Assembly (NCBI RefSeq): GCF_011634775.1
Contig: NZ_JAALXT010000005.1
Location: forward strand, 558,001-622,000
Length of the DNA stretch: 64,000 nucleotides
Source of the DNA: Thalassoroseus pseudoceratinae
GTDB taxonomy: Bacteria; Planctomycetota; Planctomycetia; Planctomycetales; Planctomycetaceae
Direction of reading: 5' to 3'
Translations under genes and position numbers: made by a program
The notes under the pieces: generated by a model
What the model was told of the DNA's origin: nothing
The model's database searches: none
Seen by the model: the letters and a program-made list of their open reading frames with translations, nothing else
In this document: piece after piece, positions 1-8,983 of the stretch
Layout of the letters: each line of letters begins with the position of its first letter
Numbering within the stretch: position 1 is the stretch's first letter

Positions 1-756
1 TACCGTCTTAAGTTGGTTGCCGAAAACCAACAATTCGCCACCATCGAAGCCCTGCCGAAATGGCAAATCGATGCCCAGAACTGGCAGAAGGCGCAGATCA
101 TTCTCGACAAGAAGATCTTCCTGCCCAAAGCGGTGCAACTTGTCGATCCGGCTGGCAATTTGGAAACGGTCTACACCTTCGACGACATGAGCGTGAACAC
201 CTTCAACGCCGGACTGCTTCAAAAGCTGTTCCCGGAGAAGAACCCGTTCGTGCCGGATCAGAAGGGTTACATGGTCAAGGCCCATGATCCGAATGCCGGT
301 CAACAAGTTGCGGCTAACCCACCGCCGCAAGGCCCGATCGTGCCCAATGTGGTCAACTTCCCTTGGAAGGATGCGAAGGAACTTCTGACAAAAGCCGGCT
401 ACACCGTCAAAATGCAGCCTGGCAAAATTGCTCCGCAGAAAGTCGCCAACTTCGTAACCTACGAGCAAGACCCGCCAGCGAAAACACCATTGCAGAAAGG
501 CGGCATGGTGACGATTACCGTCTACGTCGCTGAGGGAATGGTGCCCAACGTGATCGGCCAACAGTGGAAAGCGGCCGGGGCCGAACTGCAAGCTGCAGGA
601 TACAAGGTGAAATACCTTCCCGGTGATCCCCCACCGCAACCTAACATGCTGTACCACATTTACGCACAAACGCCGTCAGCAGGACAGAAGCTGGCTGCGG
701 GTGAGGAAATTGAACTGAAAGTCTACAACGCTCCTCAAGCAGCCGCGAAACCGTAG
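1..756 (+). CDS. PASTA-domain protein, 5' end outside window
   Basis: The frame is open from base 1, so this is the C-terminal 251 residues of a longer protein; the TTG at 13 is unlikely to be the real start. The first 80 or so residues (W-x-I-D-A-x-N-W, then I-I-L-D-K-K-I-F-L-P-K-A-V-Q-L) resemble, from memory, the planctomycete domain modelled as TIGR03009. Two PASTA repeats follow, one starting at VPNVVNFPWKDA and one at VPNVIGQQWKAAG, each with the typical V-P-N-V start and a later G-Y-x-V-K. PASTA repeats usually bind cell-wall or other extracellular ligands, so an envelope role is inferred. It is followed directly by a terminator, so it ends its transcript. Confidence 0.8.
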   Translation, partial: YRLKLVAENQQFATIEALPKWQIDAQNWQKAQIILDKKIFLPKAVQLVDPAGNLETVYTFDDMSVNTFNAGLLQKLFPEKNPFVPDQKGYMVKAHDPNAGQQVAANPPPQGPIVPNVVNFPWKDAKELLTKAGYTVKMQPGKIAPQKVANFVTYEQDPPAKTPLQKGGMVTITVYVAEGMVPNVIGQQWKAAGAELQAAGYKVKYLPGDPPPQPNMLYHIYAQTPSAGQKLAAGEEIELKVYNAPQAAAKP

Positions 757-781
757 ACTTTTTCTCTGTTGAACCCCACCG

Positions 782-809
782 AACCGCCGGTCCCCAACGG
801 CGGTTTTTT
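782..809 (+). terminator. Rho-independent terminator after PASTA gene
   Basis: An 8-bp perfect stem (AACCGCCG at 782-789 with CGGCGGTT at 798-805) has an 8-base loop and a run of six T at 804-809. It lies 26 bases after the PASTA stop codon. There is no A-run on the other side, so it should act only on plus-strand transcription. Confidence 0.9.
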
Positions 810-873
810 CATGCGCGAACACCTTGGAATGGGGGCTCGTCAATCACAGGCGAGAACGGAACCGGCCAAGATT

Positions 874-2700
874 TCACTCCGGTTTCAGAATCAACAAGCC
901 CAATGGTGGAAGTTGCAGATTGAGACTTTGATCGCGACCGTGCGATGGTACCTCTTCCGTCTTGACTCCGCCGCCATTCCCAACATTGCTACCGCCATAG
1001 ATTTCGGCATCGCTGTTGACGATCTCTTTGTAGTAGCCCGCTTTCGGGACGCCAATCCGGTATTCCTCGTGGACTTGCGGTGTGAAGTTCCCCACGACCA
1101 GCACGAAGTCTTTGTGATCCTTGGTGTACCGAACAAACGCGATCACGCTGTTTTGGGCGTCGTCGCATTGAATCCACTCGAACCCGGTGTGATCACAGTC
1201 GGTTTCGTAGAGAGCTGGTTCTTCGAGATAGCAATGGTTGAGATCGGCTAGGAACTGTTTTACGCCGGCGTGCTTGTCGTGCTCGAGCAACGGCCAATCG
1301 ATTTCCGAATCGTGATTCCATTCGGTCCACTGACCGAACTCGCCGCCCATGAACAACAACTTCTTGCCTGGCTGGGCGTATTGATATCCATAGAGCAACC
1401 GCAAATTGGCGAACTGCTGCCAATAATCGCCCGGCATCTGTGAGAGCAACGCTCGTTTGCCATGAACGACTTCGTCATGCGACAGCGGCAGGACGAAGTT
1501 CTCGCTGAAAGCGTAAATCATGCGGAACGACAAATCGTTCTGGTGATAGCAGCGATAGAGCGGATCCCGCCCCATGTATCGCAGCGTATCGTTCATCCAG
1601 CCCATGTCCCACTTGAAGTTGAAACCCAGCCCACCGTGATCGACCGGATGCGACACTCCACCCCAAGCGGTGGATTCCTCGGCCACGGTGAGAATGCCCG
1701 GATACAACCCGTGCAACATGGCGTTGAAATCCTTGAGGAACTGGATTGCTCCCAAGTTTTCACGGCCGCCATATTGATTCGGAACCCATTCCCCCTCACG
1801 GCGTGAGTAATCGAGGTACAACATGCTCGCGACCGCATCGACGCGGATGCCGTCAATGTGGTACTGCTCACACCAGAACCGAGCGCTGGCGAGCAAGAAC
1901 TCTTTCACCTCGAACCGTTCATAGTTGAAAATGAACGTGCCCCAATCGGGGTGGAACCCTTGCCGTTGATCCGAATGTTCGTAGAGGTGCGTGCCATCGA
2001 AATCACCGAGGCCGTGAGCGTCCGTCGGGAAGTGAGCCGGAACCCAGTCGATCAACACACCGATGCCAGCCTGGTGCAACTCATCAATGAACGCCATGAA
2101 GTCGTGCGGCGTGCCATAGCGTGAAGTCGGTGCGAAGTAGCCGGTGGTTTGGTATCCCCAGGAGCCGTCGAACGGGTGTTCGGTCAACGGCATCAGTTGA
2201 ATATGGGTGTAGCCCATTTGCTGAACGTACTCGATCAGCATCGGAGCGATTTCCCGATAGTTGAGGTATCGGCGGCCGTCGGTGGGTCGCTTCCACGAGC
2301 CGAGATGAACCTCGTAAATCGACACAGGCCGATTGTGCCAATCGTTCTCCTGTCGAGCACTCATCCAGTTGGCATCTTGCCACTCGTGCCCGGACAGATC
2401 GTAAACGACCGAGGCCGTCTTCGGAGGATGTTCGGCGTAGAATGCGAACGGATCCGCCTTTTCAAGCATGTGATCGTTCTGAGTCCGAATGCCGAATTTG
2501 TACGCTTCGCCGGCCTGCATTTCCGGAACAAATCCCGACCAGACGCCGGTATCACTGCCCGAAAGCCAATTTTGACCGTGTTCCCATCGGTTACGATCAC
2601 AAAGGACCGACACTTCCTTCGCGTTGGGAGCCCAGACGGCGAAATGCACTCCGCGAACGCCGTCACGTTCTTGAAGATGTGCTCCGTGGTGTTGATACAT
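874..2700 (-). CDS. glgB: 1,4-alpha-glucan branching enzyme
   Basis: A GH13 enzyme that makes alpha-1,6 branches in glycogen in the cytoplasm. The N-terminal CBM48-like part ([11 protein letters not shown] at 17-27) is followed by the catalytic barrel: [12 protein letters not shown] with nucleophile Asp288, TVAEEST with acid/base Glu341 and [11 protein letters not shown] with Asp409. At 608 residues it is shorter than E. coli-type enzymes (about 730) because the N1 domain is missing; the protein starts straight at the YxxxGAH segment. The start is fixed by a TGA 16 codons upstream with no other start codon between, and by GGAGAG about 10 bases before the ATG. No other glycogen gene is adjacent. 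It diverges from the LptF/G permease gene. Confidence 0.95.
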   Translation of the reverse strand: MYQHHGAHLQERDGVRGVHFAVWAPNAKEVSVLCDRNRWEHGQNWLSGSDTGVWSGFVPEMQAGEAYKFGIRTQNDHMLEKADPFAFYAEHPPKTASVVYDLSGHEWQDANWMSARQENDWHNRPVSIYEVHLGSWKRPTDGRRYLNYREIAPMLIEYVQQMGYTHIQLMPLTEHPFDGSWGYQTTGYFAPTSRYGTPHDFMAFIDELHQAGIGVLIDWVPAHFPTDAHGLGDFDGTHLYEHSDQRQGFHPDWGTFIFNYERFEVKEFLLASARFWCEQYHIDGIRVDAVASMLYLDYSRREGEWVPNQYGGRENLGAIQFLKDFNAMLHGLYPGILTVAEESTAWGGVSHPVDHGGLGFNFKWDMGWMNDTLRYMGRDPLYRCYHQNDLSFRMIYAFSENFVLPLSHDEVVHGKRALLSQMPGDYWQQFANLRLLYGYQYAQPGKKLLFMGGEFGQWTEWNHDSEIDWPLLEHDKHAGVKQFLADLNHCYLEEPALYETDCDHTGFEWIQCDDAQNSVIAFVRYTKDHKDFVLVVGNFTPQVHEEYRIGVPKAGYYKEIVNSDAEIYGGSNVGNGGGVKTEEVPSHGRDQSLNLQLPPLGLLILKPE

Positions 2701-2968
2701 GTTGGCCGTCTCTCCGAATGTTGCCGGTTCCGATTCACTATCCGAACATCAGTAAGGCCTTGACTTTAGCAACCGAATTTGTTGACAGCAACAATCGCTG
2801 AACTGGAATTCAGACTCATACGCCTACGAGTTGGCAATATGAGGAATGTATGAGGATTGCAGTGGACGGGTTATTCGATCCATCATCGACGCGCGAATGA
2901 GCCGATAACAAAGGTAGAGACCGATTTTCGATGACGTCGCGAGCGAGTGTCTTGGGAGAGTACCACTG

Positions 2969-4087
2969 ATGTTGACCACGTTCGACCGTTACCTCATCCG
3001 CAGTTACTGCGTGGCTTTCCTGATTGTTGTTGTCTCCATGTTGGGTTTGTTCGTCGTCATTGACCTGACGGACAACGCCGATGAGTTCGCCCGGAACTTC
3101 GATGGCGATCTGCAACCACTCGTGATGAGCATCGCGAAGTATTACTCCGTGCAATCGTTGTTCTTCTTCGATGCCGCCGGAAGTATGCTTGGACTGGCAA
3201 CATTGGTCATTCTGTTAATTCAACTTCAGCGACGCGGACAAATCGCACCGATTCTCGCCGCCGGTGTGCCCACATTTCGGCTCACTCGGCCGTTAGTCCT
3301 TTGTGTGACGGGTGTTGGATTACTGGTCTTCGCGAACCGAGAGATTTTGATCCCGAAGTACGCCCACCTCAAGCATGTGCAGCGAGGCGAGAACACCGGA
3401 ACCTCGCACCGGGTCGAAGCGGTCTACGACTTCGAAACCTTCGTCATGATTGACGGCGAACGTCTGATTCCCTCGGAAGCACGACTGTTGGCACCGCGTT
3501 TCGTGTTGCCAACGCCAACCGTCGCGAAGGAACTAACCGTGATCAACGGTCACGAAGCTCACTTCGAAACCCACCAAGGCCAACCGGGCTGGCGAATCAC
3601 GAATGTGGTGGAAGAGATCGAGCAACTGCCGTTGACGGGAGTTGGTCGTCAACTTTTGAAGCCAATCCCGAACTCGGATGACGTGTTTGTGCAGACATCG
3701 ATTGGGCCGGACATTCTGTTCAAACGCAAGTCGGCGGAGTGTTATTTGGCATCGGGAGACATCGTCGACCGTATCCGCAATCCGGCGTTCACGACGCTCT
3801 CGGTGCGGAATCTGCAACTTGAATTCCACCGGCGATTCGTTGAACCGATTGTGTTATTCCTTTGTGCGATGCTGACCGTCCCTCTGATGATTCAGAAAGA
3901 AACCAAAGGCGGCTTACCGATTAACACCGCGATGAGTTTCCTCTTTTTGGGTATCGTATGGGTCGCGGGGTTCGCGTTTACGTTCGTCGGACGCATTGGC
4001 TGGATCACTCCGGCACTCACTGCCTGGGGACCGGCGATTCTCACCGGCGTGATGATCTCCCAGGTTCGCCACCGCGTGACAACGTAA
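2969..4087 (+). CDS. LptF/LptG family permease
   Basis: A YjgP/YjgQ-type inner-membrane protein, 372 residues. These form the membrane part of the LptB2FG transporter, which extracts lipopolysaccharide for transport to the outer membrane. The N-terminus (FDRYLIRSY followed by a hydrophobic helix) and about six membrane segments in two groups around a periplasmic beta-rich domain (roughly residues 125-285) match the family. GGGAGAG lies about 8 bases before the ATG. A second protein of the same length and family is encoded at 47841-48959 on the other strand, so the window has two of these permeases in separate loci. Which one acts as LptF and which as LptG cannot be told from here. Confidence 0.9.
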   Translation: MLTTFDRYLIRSYCVAFLIVVVSMLGLFVVIDLTDNADEFARNFDGDLQPLVMSIAKYYSVQSLFFFDAAGSMLGLATLVILLIQLQRRGQIAPILAAGVPTFRLTRPLVLCVTGVGLLVFANREILIPKYAHLKHVQRGENTGTSHRVEAVYDFETFVMIDGERLIPSEARLLAPRFVLPTPTVAKELTVINGHEAHFETHQGQPGWRITNVVEEIEQLPLTGVGRQLLKPIPNSDDVFVQTSIGPDILFKRKSAECYLASGDIVDRIRNPAFTTLSVRNLQLEFHRRFVEPIVLFLCAMLTVPLMIQKETKGGLPINTAMSFLFLGIVWVAGFAFTFVGRIGWITPALTAWGPAILTGVMISQVRHRVTT

Positions 4088-4107
4088 CGTTTGATGTTGC
4101 ACAAACG
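4088..4107. terminator. Small hairpin between convergent genes
   Basis: CGTTTG (4088-4093) pairs perfectly with CAAACG (4102-4107) in the 27-base gap between two convergent genes. It has no T-run, so its role as a terminator is uncertain. Confidence 0.3.
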
Positions 4108-4114
4108 CGGATAC

Positions 4115-5242
4115 CTAAGCCGCTGCCGTTTCAACGCCGCGACCGCCAAGCATCGACTGCAAATGCTGCTGGAAATGCCAGACCCGTTCCTCGCGAGGAG
4201 ACAAACACCCGGCGAAGGGGATGTCTGCCGTCTTGGCTCCTTGTTGCACGCTGGTGGCGATGGCCACGTCTTCCATCAGCGCTTTCAACGTGAAGCGTTT
4301 CGCTCCCCAGGACATCGTGGCGGCGGTCAGTTTGGAGACGATGTTCCGATGGTGCGGTTCAAGGAACATCCATAATCGCACGCGAGTCGATTGAGCCGAA
4401 AGCGGTTCGATCGTGTGACACCACGTAAACATTCCCGCCCGTCCCGCCATCAGATGCGGACAGGCCATCGTGTGACGGTAACGGTCATCGCGTTGCAACC
4501 CCATCACACCATACACAACCCGATCGGCCAGCCGCTGCAACCGCCCCACCGGCGGAGAGCAAGTTTCAAATCGTGACCAACCCTCGCCGAGCGTGTGCTC
4601 ACACGTTTCGGGATCGGGGTTTCGTCGGAATGTCTCGGTGTGCACGCTTTCGAGGTGATAACTCTCCAAAGCATTCTCGACGATGATTTTCCAGTTCGCC
4701 GGAACATCGCGTTCGATTTTTGCAATGCAAGTGCGATCACTGGAGAAGGCGGACTCAAAGTCGGACTTGGAATCGGCCATCCAGTCGGCAAGTGGTATGA
4801 CGTTCGGTGACAGGGAAACGAAGACGACGTGTCCGCAGGTCTCGATGGGAAACGATTGCAGGCAGATTTTTTCCGTATCGATCGGGCGAAACCCTTGGGC
4901 TTCCGGGATGCGACGGGTACGACCGTCCGCTCCATATTCCCAACCGTGGTAGCCACATTTCAACCGCTGTGTGCAGCCACTCTCCGCCGCTTGCAACATA
5001 TTGAAGCGATGCGGACACACATTGAGATACGCCCGCAACTCTCCCTCGGATCGCCACAACACCAACGGTTTCCCGAGCAGCGAGCGCGTGACGAAACTTC
5101 CTTCATCGGCGAGTTCATCGGTTGTCGCGATGGCATGCCAAGCCGGTTGGAATACAGACGCCAACTCCCGAGAATGTTGCTCCGCGCCACCGTATGCGGA
5201 GGCGTCGAGCAATTGTGGAAGTTGGGAGTCATGCACGAACAT
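4115..5242 (-). CDS. Rieske non-heme iron oxygenase (first of two)
   Basis: A 375-residue ring-hydroxylating-oxygenase-type alpha subunit. The Rieske [2Fe-2S] ligands are visible as C76-P-H78 and C96-G-Y-H99-G-W. The mononuclear iron site follows in NWKIIVENALESYH with H196 and H201. Family members use O2 and electrons from a reductase to hydroxylate, desaturate or demethylate substrates. It aligns from its first residue with the Rieske protein at 11311-12444, with the cluster ligands at identical positions. It is the last gene of the minus-strand lipid/PKS block. No matching ferredoxin reductase is in the window, so electrons must come from elsewhere. The substrate is unknown; an acyl or alcohol product of the nearby PKS is only an inference. 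Confidence 0.9.
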   Translation of the reverse strand: MFVHDSQLPQLLDASAYGGAEQHSRELASVFQPAWHAIATTDELADEGSFVTRSLLGKPLVLWRSEGELRAYLNVCPHRFNMLQAAESGCTQRLKCGYHGWEYGADGRTRRIPEAQGFRPIDTEKICLQSFPIETCGHVVFVSLSPNVIPLADWMADSKSDFESAFSSDRTCIAKIERDVPANWKIIVENALESYHLESVHTETFRRNPDPETCEHTLGEGWSRFETCSPPVGRLQRLADRVVYGVMGLQRDDRYRHTMACPHLMAGRAGMFTWCHTIEPLSAQSTRVRLWMFLEPHHRNIVSKLTAATMSWGAKRFTLKALMEDVAIATSVQQGAKTADIPFAGCLSPREERVWHFQQHLQSMLGGRGVETAAA

Positions 5243-5289
5243 GGCGTGTTCTCGTGAGTTTCAGACGCGACAACAAACAGCCAACCGAA

Positions 5290-6264
5290 TCAAACGGCGG
5301 CTTCACTTTGCTCCGCGAACCAGGCGACGGTTTGTTCCAATCCGGTCCACAGATCGACTTCCGGTTTCCATCCCAACACGCGAGTCGCTTTGCCATGACC
5401 GGCCAAGTTCGAACGCAAGTCTCCGGCACGTTCCGGCCCGTGATCGGGTTTCGGCACATTCGGGGATTCGATCCCGCTGGCTTTCTGCTGAGCCTCGACC
5501 AGCGAATGGATTTGACCGGCCAACTGATTTACGTCCGTGCCAACTTCCGTGCTGATGTTGAACGCGGAGAATGTGTCTTCCACATCATGCGTCAACGCGA
5601 GAACGTTCGCCCGTGCGACATCACGACAGAACACATAATCGCGAACACATCCGCCGTCACCGAAAATTGTGGACGGCTTTCCGCCGAGCATCGCCTTGCA
5701 GAAAATCGCCACCACACCGGCTTCCCCGTGCGGATTCTGTCGCGGTCCGTACACGTTCGTGTATCGCAACGCCACCGACTTCAAACCATGCTCGCGAGCG
5801 TAGAACTGAAGATACTGTTCGCCGACGAACTTCGTGATTCCGTATGGACTAATCGGTGCCGCTGGTGTTTCTTCGGGCACGGGCGTATCCACATCGCCGT
5901 AAAGAACACCACCCGAGGACGCGAACGAAACCCGCTCCACGTTGTGCCGGACACAATTCTCCAGCACATGCAGCATGCCGAGCGCATTGACTTCGGCATC
6001 GAATACCGGCTCGCGAACCGAACGGCTGACCGACATCTGAGCCGCTTGGTGCGAGACAAGTTGAGGACGTACCTCATCAAAAACTTGAGCCACCGCCTCG
6101 CGATTGCGAATGTCCACCTCGTACACCGGGACATTGCTGGGCAAGTTTGCTTTGCTTCCGGATGACAGATCGTCAATCACGAACGCCTCGTGACCGAGTT
6201 CCTGAAGTTGGTCAACGATATGACTACCGATAAATCCGGCTCCACCAGTCACGATGACTCGCAT
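5290..6264 (-). CDS. NAD-dependent sugar epimerase/dehydratase, GalE-like
   Basis: An extended short-chain dehydrogenase of 324 residues. It starts with MRVIVTGGAGFIGSHIVDQL (GxxGxxG for NAD), has the active-site serine region FASSGGVLYG and the YGITK (Y-x3-K) catalytic pair. The NVYGPRQNPHGEAGV segment and the C-terminal R-x-G-D-x-R-x-N-L are typical of UDP-glucose 4-epimerase relatives, but exact sugar specificity cannot be read. The ATG at 6264 is preferred over the GTG at 6273 because GAGGAG lies 8 bases before the ATG. The gap to the Rieske gene downstream is 47 bases, so the two are probably cotranscribed. It may supply a sugar donor for a glycolipid or for the exopolysaccharide. Confidence 0.85.
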   Translation of the reverse strand: MRVIVTGGAGFIGSHIVDQLQELGHEAFVIDDLSSGSKANLPSNVPVYEVDIRNREAVAQVFDEVRPQLVSHQAAQMSVSRSVREPVFDAEVNALGMLHVLENCVRHNVERVSFASSGGVLYGDVDTPVPEETPAAPISPYGITKFVGEQYLQFYAREHGLKSVALRYTNVYGPRQNPHGEAGVVAIFCKAMLGGKPSTIFGDGGCVRDYVFCRDVARANVLALTHDVEDTFSAFNISTEVGTDVNQLAGQIHSLVEAQQKASGIESPNVPKPDHGPERAGDLRSNLAGHGKATRVLGWKPEVDLWTGLEQTVAWFAEQSEAAV

Positions 6265-6344
6265 AGTGATCACTCCTCAATGGTCGTGTTGTGTCAATGA
6301 ATCCCGCCCATCACAAACGACCGGCAGGCGGTTCGCGATTTGTC

Positions 6345-7502
6345 TTATCCCGCCGACTTCTTGGCGACTAACGCGTCGATGACATCGAGCATATTCGCCC
6401 AGATGTCACCTTCCACGCCGTTCTCATTCAGGTAACGTTCCAAGTCGGCGATCGAGTATTGCTGTCCACCGATTCGTGTTTTTCGCACGGCACTTTCACT
6501 CGGCACAAGCGAGGCATGCGAATACTTCGTGAAAAACACGCTGGCGAGAATATCACATCCCGAGGAAGCGAACGGGCGGTTCACGTCACCCATATCGTGA
6601 AGAATGGTCCGATTGTTCGATGTAACGAACGCCCGCAGTCGTGGTTCTTCACCGTCCACCGAAACACGGATAAACGCGAGTTCGTACTTCGGTTGTGTGT
6701 TGCTACCAATGGACGCCATTTCGTAACGGTTGAGCAAAACCAACGTTCGCAGGTCTGCCGGAGTTGGCTCGGTATCCGGTTTCACGAGCAAGCCCAAGCT
6801 GCGGAAGTTCTTGATCGAAGCCAAGACCGCCGACTCACACTTGGCAGACACCGTCGCCCCGCGATAAGCCGCCGTCGCAGCGACCGGCCGAGGATGCAAA
6901 TAGATTTCGCGTGTCGCAGGATCTTTCAAGACTTGAGCCTGGATGCTGACATAATTCTCATCGAGATACGAAAGAATCATTCGCGAACTGAGTGTGGGCA
7001 AATCACCGCGATCACCGGGGGCAATATCCAAGCCAACCGTCAACGCAGGCATCCGCCGCATGAGCGGAGGTAACTTGTCGGCCGTGTTCTTCTGGCCTGG
7101 AGGTAGCGGCATGGCGATGAAGTTCGACAACATCAAAGGTTTCCCGGCTCCCACAATCTTGCATTGGTAGCGGCTTCCGCGATTGAACGCCGACTCCAAT
7201 TCTGATTCACCGACTGGCAACTGAGTGATCACATCGTTTCGTCCGCCGACCGTCGGTTCAGCGTCGATGTTCGTGAGACCTTCTTCATCCAGTGTGATTT
7301 CCTGACCGCCAACTTTGACCGTCAACGGCTTGGCATCATCCTCGGCCGCCTTGCGGAAATTCAGGATCGGCAACTCCGGTTCGGTTTCCGTGTTCTCCGG
7401 TTTGCCGATTCCAATGACGATTCCGCAACCAATCACGACAACGCCGGCGATAGTGACCGGAAGCACCGTTCCGGAAAAGCCGAATCGGTTTTCATGTGAC
7501 AT
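6345..7502 (-). CDS. Membrane-anchored protein of unknown function
   Basis: I do not recognise this 385-residue protein. It has a short cytoplasmic N-terminus, one hydrophobic segment (TVLPVTIAGVVVIGCGIVIG, about residues 13-32) and a large hydrophilic remainder that should lie outside the inner membrane. The linker after the membrane segment is rich in Pro and Glu. Four cysteines are present in the exported part (in YQCKIV, SAKCESA and SSGCDIL, plus one in the membrane segment). The ATG at 7502 is chosen because AAGGAT lies just upstream, whereas the ATG at 7523 has no such site. It sits between the O-antigen-ligase-like gene and the epimerase gene, all on the same strand, which suggests a role in envelope lipid or glycan assembly. 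Confidence 0.6.
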   Translation of the reverse strand: MSHENRFGFSGTVLPVTIAGVVVIGCGIVIGIGKPENTETEPELPILNFRKAAEDDAKPLTVKVGGQEITLDEEGLTNIDAEPTVGGRNDVITQLPVGESELESAFNRGSRYQCKIVGAGKPLMLSNFIAMPLPPGQKNTADKLPPLMRRMPALTVGLDIAPGDRGDLPTLSSRMILSYLDENYVSIQAQVLKDPATREIYLHPRPVAATAAYRGATVSAKCESAVLASIKNFRSLGLLVKPDTEPTPADLRTLVLLNRYEMASIGSNTQPKYELAFIRVSVDGEEPRLRAFVTSNNRTILHDMGDVNRPFASSGCDILASVFFTKYSHASLVPSESAVRKTRIGGQQYSIADLERYLNENGVEGDIWANMLDVIDALVAKKSAG

Positions 7503-7579
7503 GGGAGATCCTTTGTCGAACATCAGATGATGAATTTAAGAATGAGTATTCGCTGCCGTGCTGATTTCTCGTTCGTCTC

Positions 7580-8983
7580 TCAGGCGGCACGTCTTCGCCG
7601 GACACCATGGTGGGACGATCGTTTGACGACCCGTGCCATGGGCCTCAAATTCGCAAGCCGTCCCGCGGTTGCCCCAGCGGTCCACAGGTAGAAAAATCCG
7701 AAGTCGTGTGGCATCCAGACAGTCATCAGGGTCAGCAGAAACGCCGTCGTGCCACCCGCAAGACAGGCAAACAACTGCGAGCCACGACGTTGAGTCATGA
7801 GTGCCAATCGAATCTGACTGACCAGCACACTCACGCCAACGGCAATAAAACCAAGCAAACCCAACCAACCAAATCGCAGGAGCATCAAGACATAAGCGTT
7901 GTCGATGTAGCGAACCCGCTTCAATGTTTCGACATCTTGTGGCCCCACGGGCACGTTAATGGGAAAACCACTAACAGCCTCGGTTCCGAAACCAAGCAGC
8001 CCCGCCCGTTGCATCGCCGGTCGGTAAACTTTGAAGAGATGAAATCGGTTCATCGTGCCGGTGTACTGAACTTCTTCCCCATCCACGAGAATCGTCTTGC
8101 CAAATTCGAGTTCCCTGGACCAGTTCTGCACTTCATTCAGTAGGGGTTGAATGAAAAGCCCCAACAAGACCCCGCAAATTCCGCCACCAATCAACAAGGG
8201 TTTTCGCCACTGTTTCCAAATGAAAAGGGCGGCAATGTACAGAACAATCGGAGTTGCAAAAATCGCGGCCCGTGATCCGGTCACGAAAATTCCAAGCGCA
8301 CACAGAAAAGGCGCACCAAGCCACAACTCCGGACCAAGTTTGCGTTTGGCAACCGAGAACGCATAAAGCATCCAGGGCAACAACATCAGTTGGAGAACCG
8401 CAAGATAAATGGGATGTCCCGTCGGACCGAAAGAACGCTTCATCCCGAATCGTTGGGCATCTCTGGCGATGCCTTTCACCGGACGATTCCCAAAGACCGT
8501 TTCAAACGGGTTGGAATTTCCAACCGCTTCCAATATGGATAAGAAGCTAAGAGCACAACCCACGACGACCACGATCGGCAGCAAGTCCCGAATATCGTCC
8601 ATGCTTTGAATGGCTAACCGACCGGCGAAATATGGCAGCAGCCATTCGCCGTAGGCTCGCAGGAGGATTCCGGCGGAGAAGCCATTGTGATAGGTGTCCG
8701 CCAAGCAATGCACACCGACCAAGCCGAACACCATGAAGTCGATTGCGACGAGCTTCGTGCGGATCGTACCGTCTCGGTGTGCCAGGTACATCAGCAGAAC
8801 GCAGGCGGTCCCCGCGATTCGCAGGTCGATCATTTGACCACCGAGACTCTGCGAGATCCACACTGGCAGTATGATGGCAATCGCAACAGCGGTGCCGATC
8901 GCGCTTCGTGGACCGGACTTCCACATCCGCCAGCCTGCGACCGCCAATATGACGAACAAAGACACCAACCAGAATCCGTTCAT
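7580..8983 (-). CDS. O-antigen ligase/polymerase-like membrane protein
   Basis: A 467-residue polytopic membrane protein with about ten to twelve hydrophobic segments. The Wzy_C/O-antigen-ligase pattern is visible: a short GSRAA segment before a membrane helix, a long periplasmic loop with LGFGTEAVSGFP and RYIDNAYVLMLLRFGWLG, then further helices. Family members transfer a polyprenyl-linked glycan to a lipid acceptor or polymerise repeat units. The ATG at 8983 overlaps the TGA of the acyltransferase gene (ATGA), so the two are translationally coupled; the longer open frame upstream lies inside that gene and is rejected. Coupling with an acyltransferase and the PKS genes suggests that the glycan acceptor is a special lipid, which is inference. 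Confidence 0.75.
   Translation of the reverse strand: MNGFWLVSLFVILAVAGWRMWKSGPRSAIGTAVAIAIILPVWISQSLGGQMIDLRIAGTACVLLMYLAHRDGTIRTKLVAIDFMVFGLVGVHCLADTYHNGFSAGILLRAYGEWLLPYFAGRLAIQSMDDIRDLLPIVVVVGCALSFLSILEAVGNSNPFETVFGNRPVKGIARDAQRFGMKRSFGPTGHPIYLAVLQLMLLPWMLYAFSVAKRKLGPELWLGAPFLCALGIFVTGSRAAIFATPIVLYIAALFIWKQWRKPLLIGGGICGVLLGLFIQPLLNEVQNWSRELEFGKTILVDGEEVQYTGTMNRFHLFKVYRPAMQRAGLLGFGTEAVSGFPINVPVGPQDVETLKRVRYIDNAYVLMLLRFGWLGLLGFIAVGVSVLVSQIRLALMTQRRGSQLFACLAGGTTAFLLTLMTVWMPHDFGFFYLWTAGATAGRLANLRPMARVVKRSSHHGVRRRRAA

Noticed and set aside
873-2700. A glycogen operon around glgB
   Set aside because: No glgA, glgC, glgP or glgX gene is adjacent.
5122-6165. 347-codon plus-strand open frame opposite the Rieske and epimerase genes
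   Set aside because: It spans two well-supported minus-strand genes and shows no domain.
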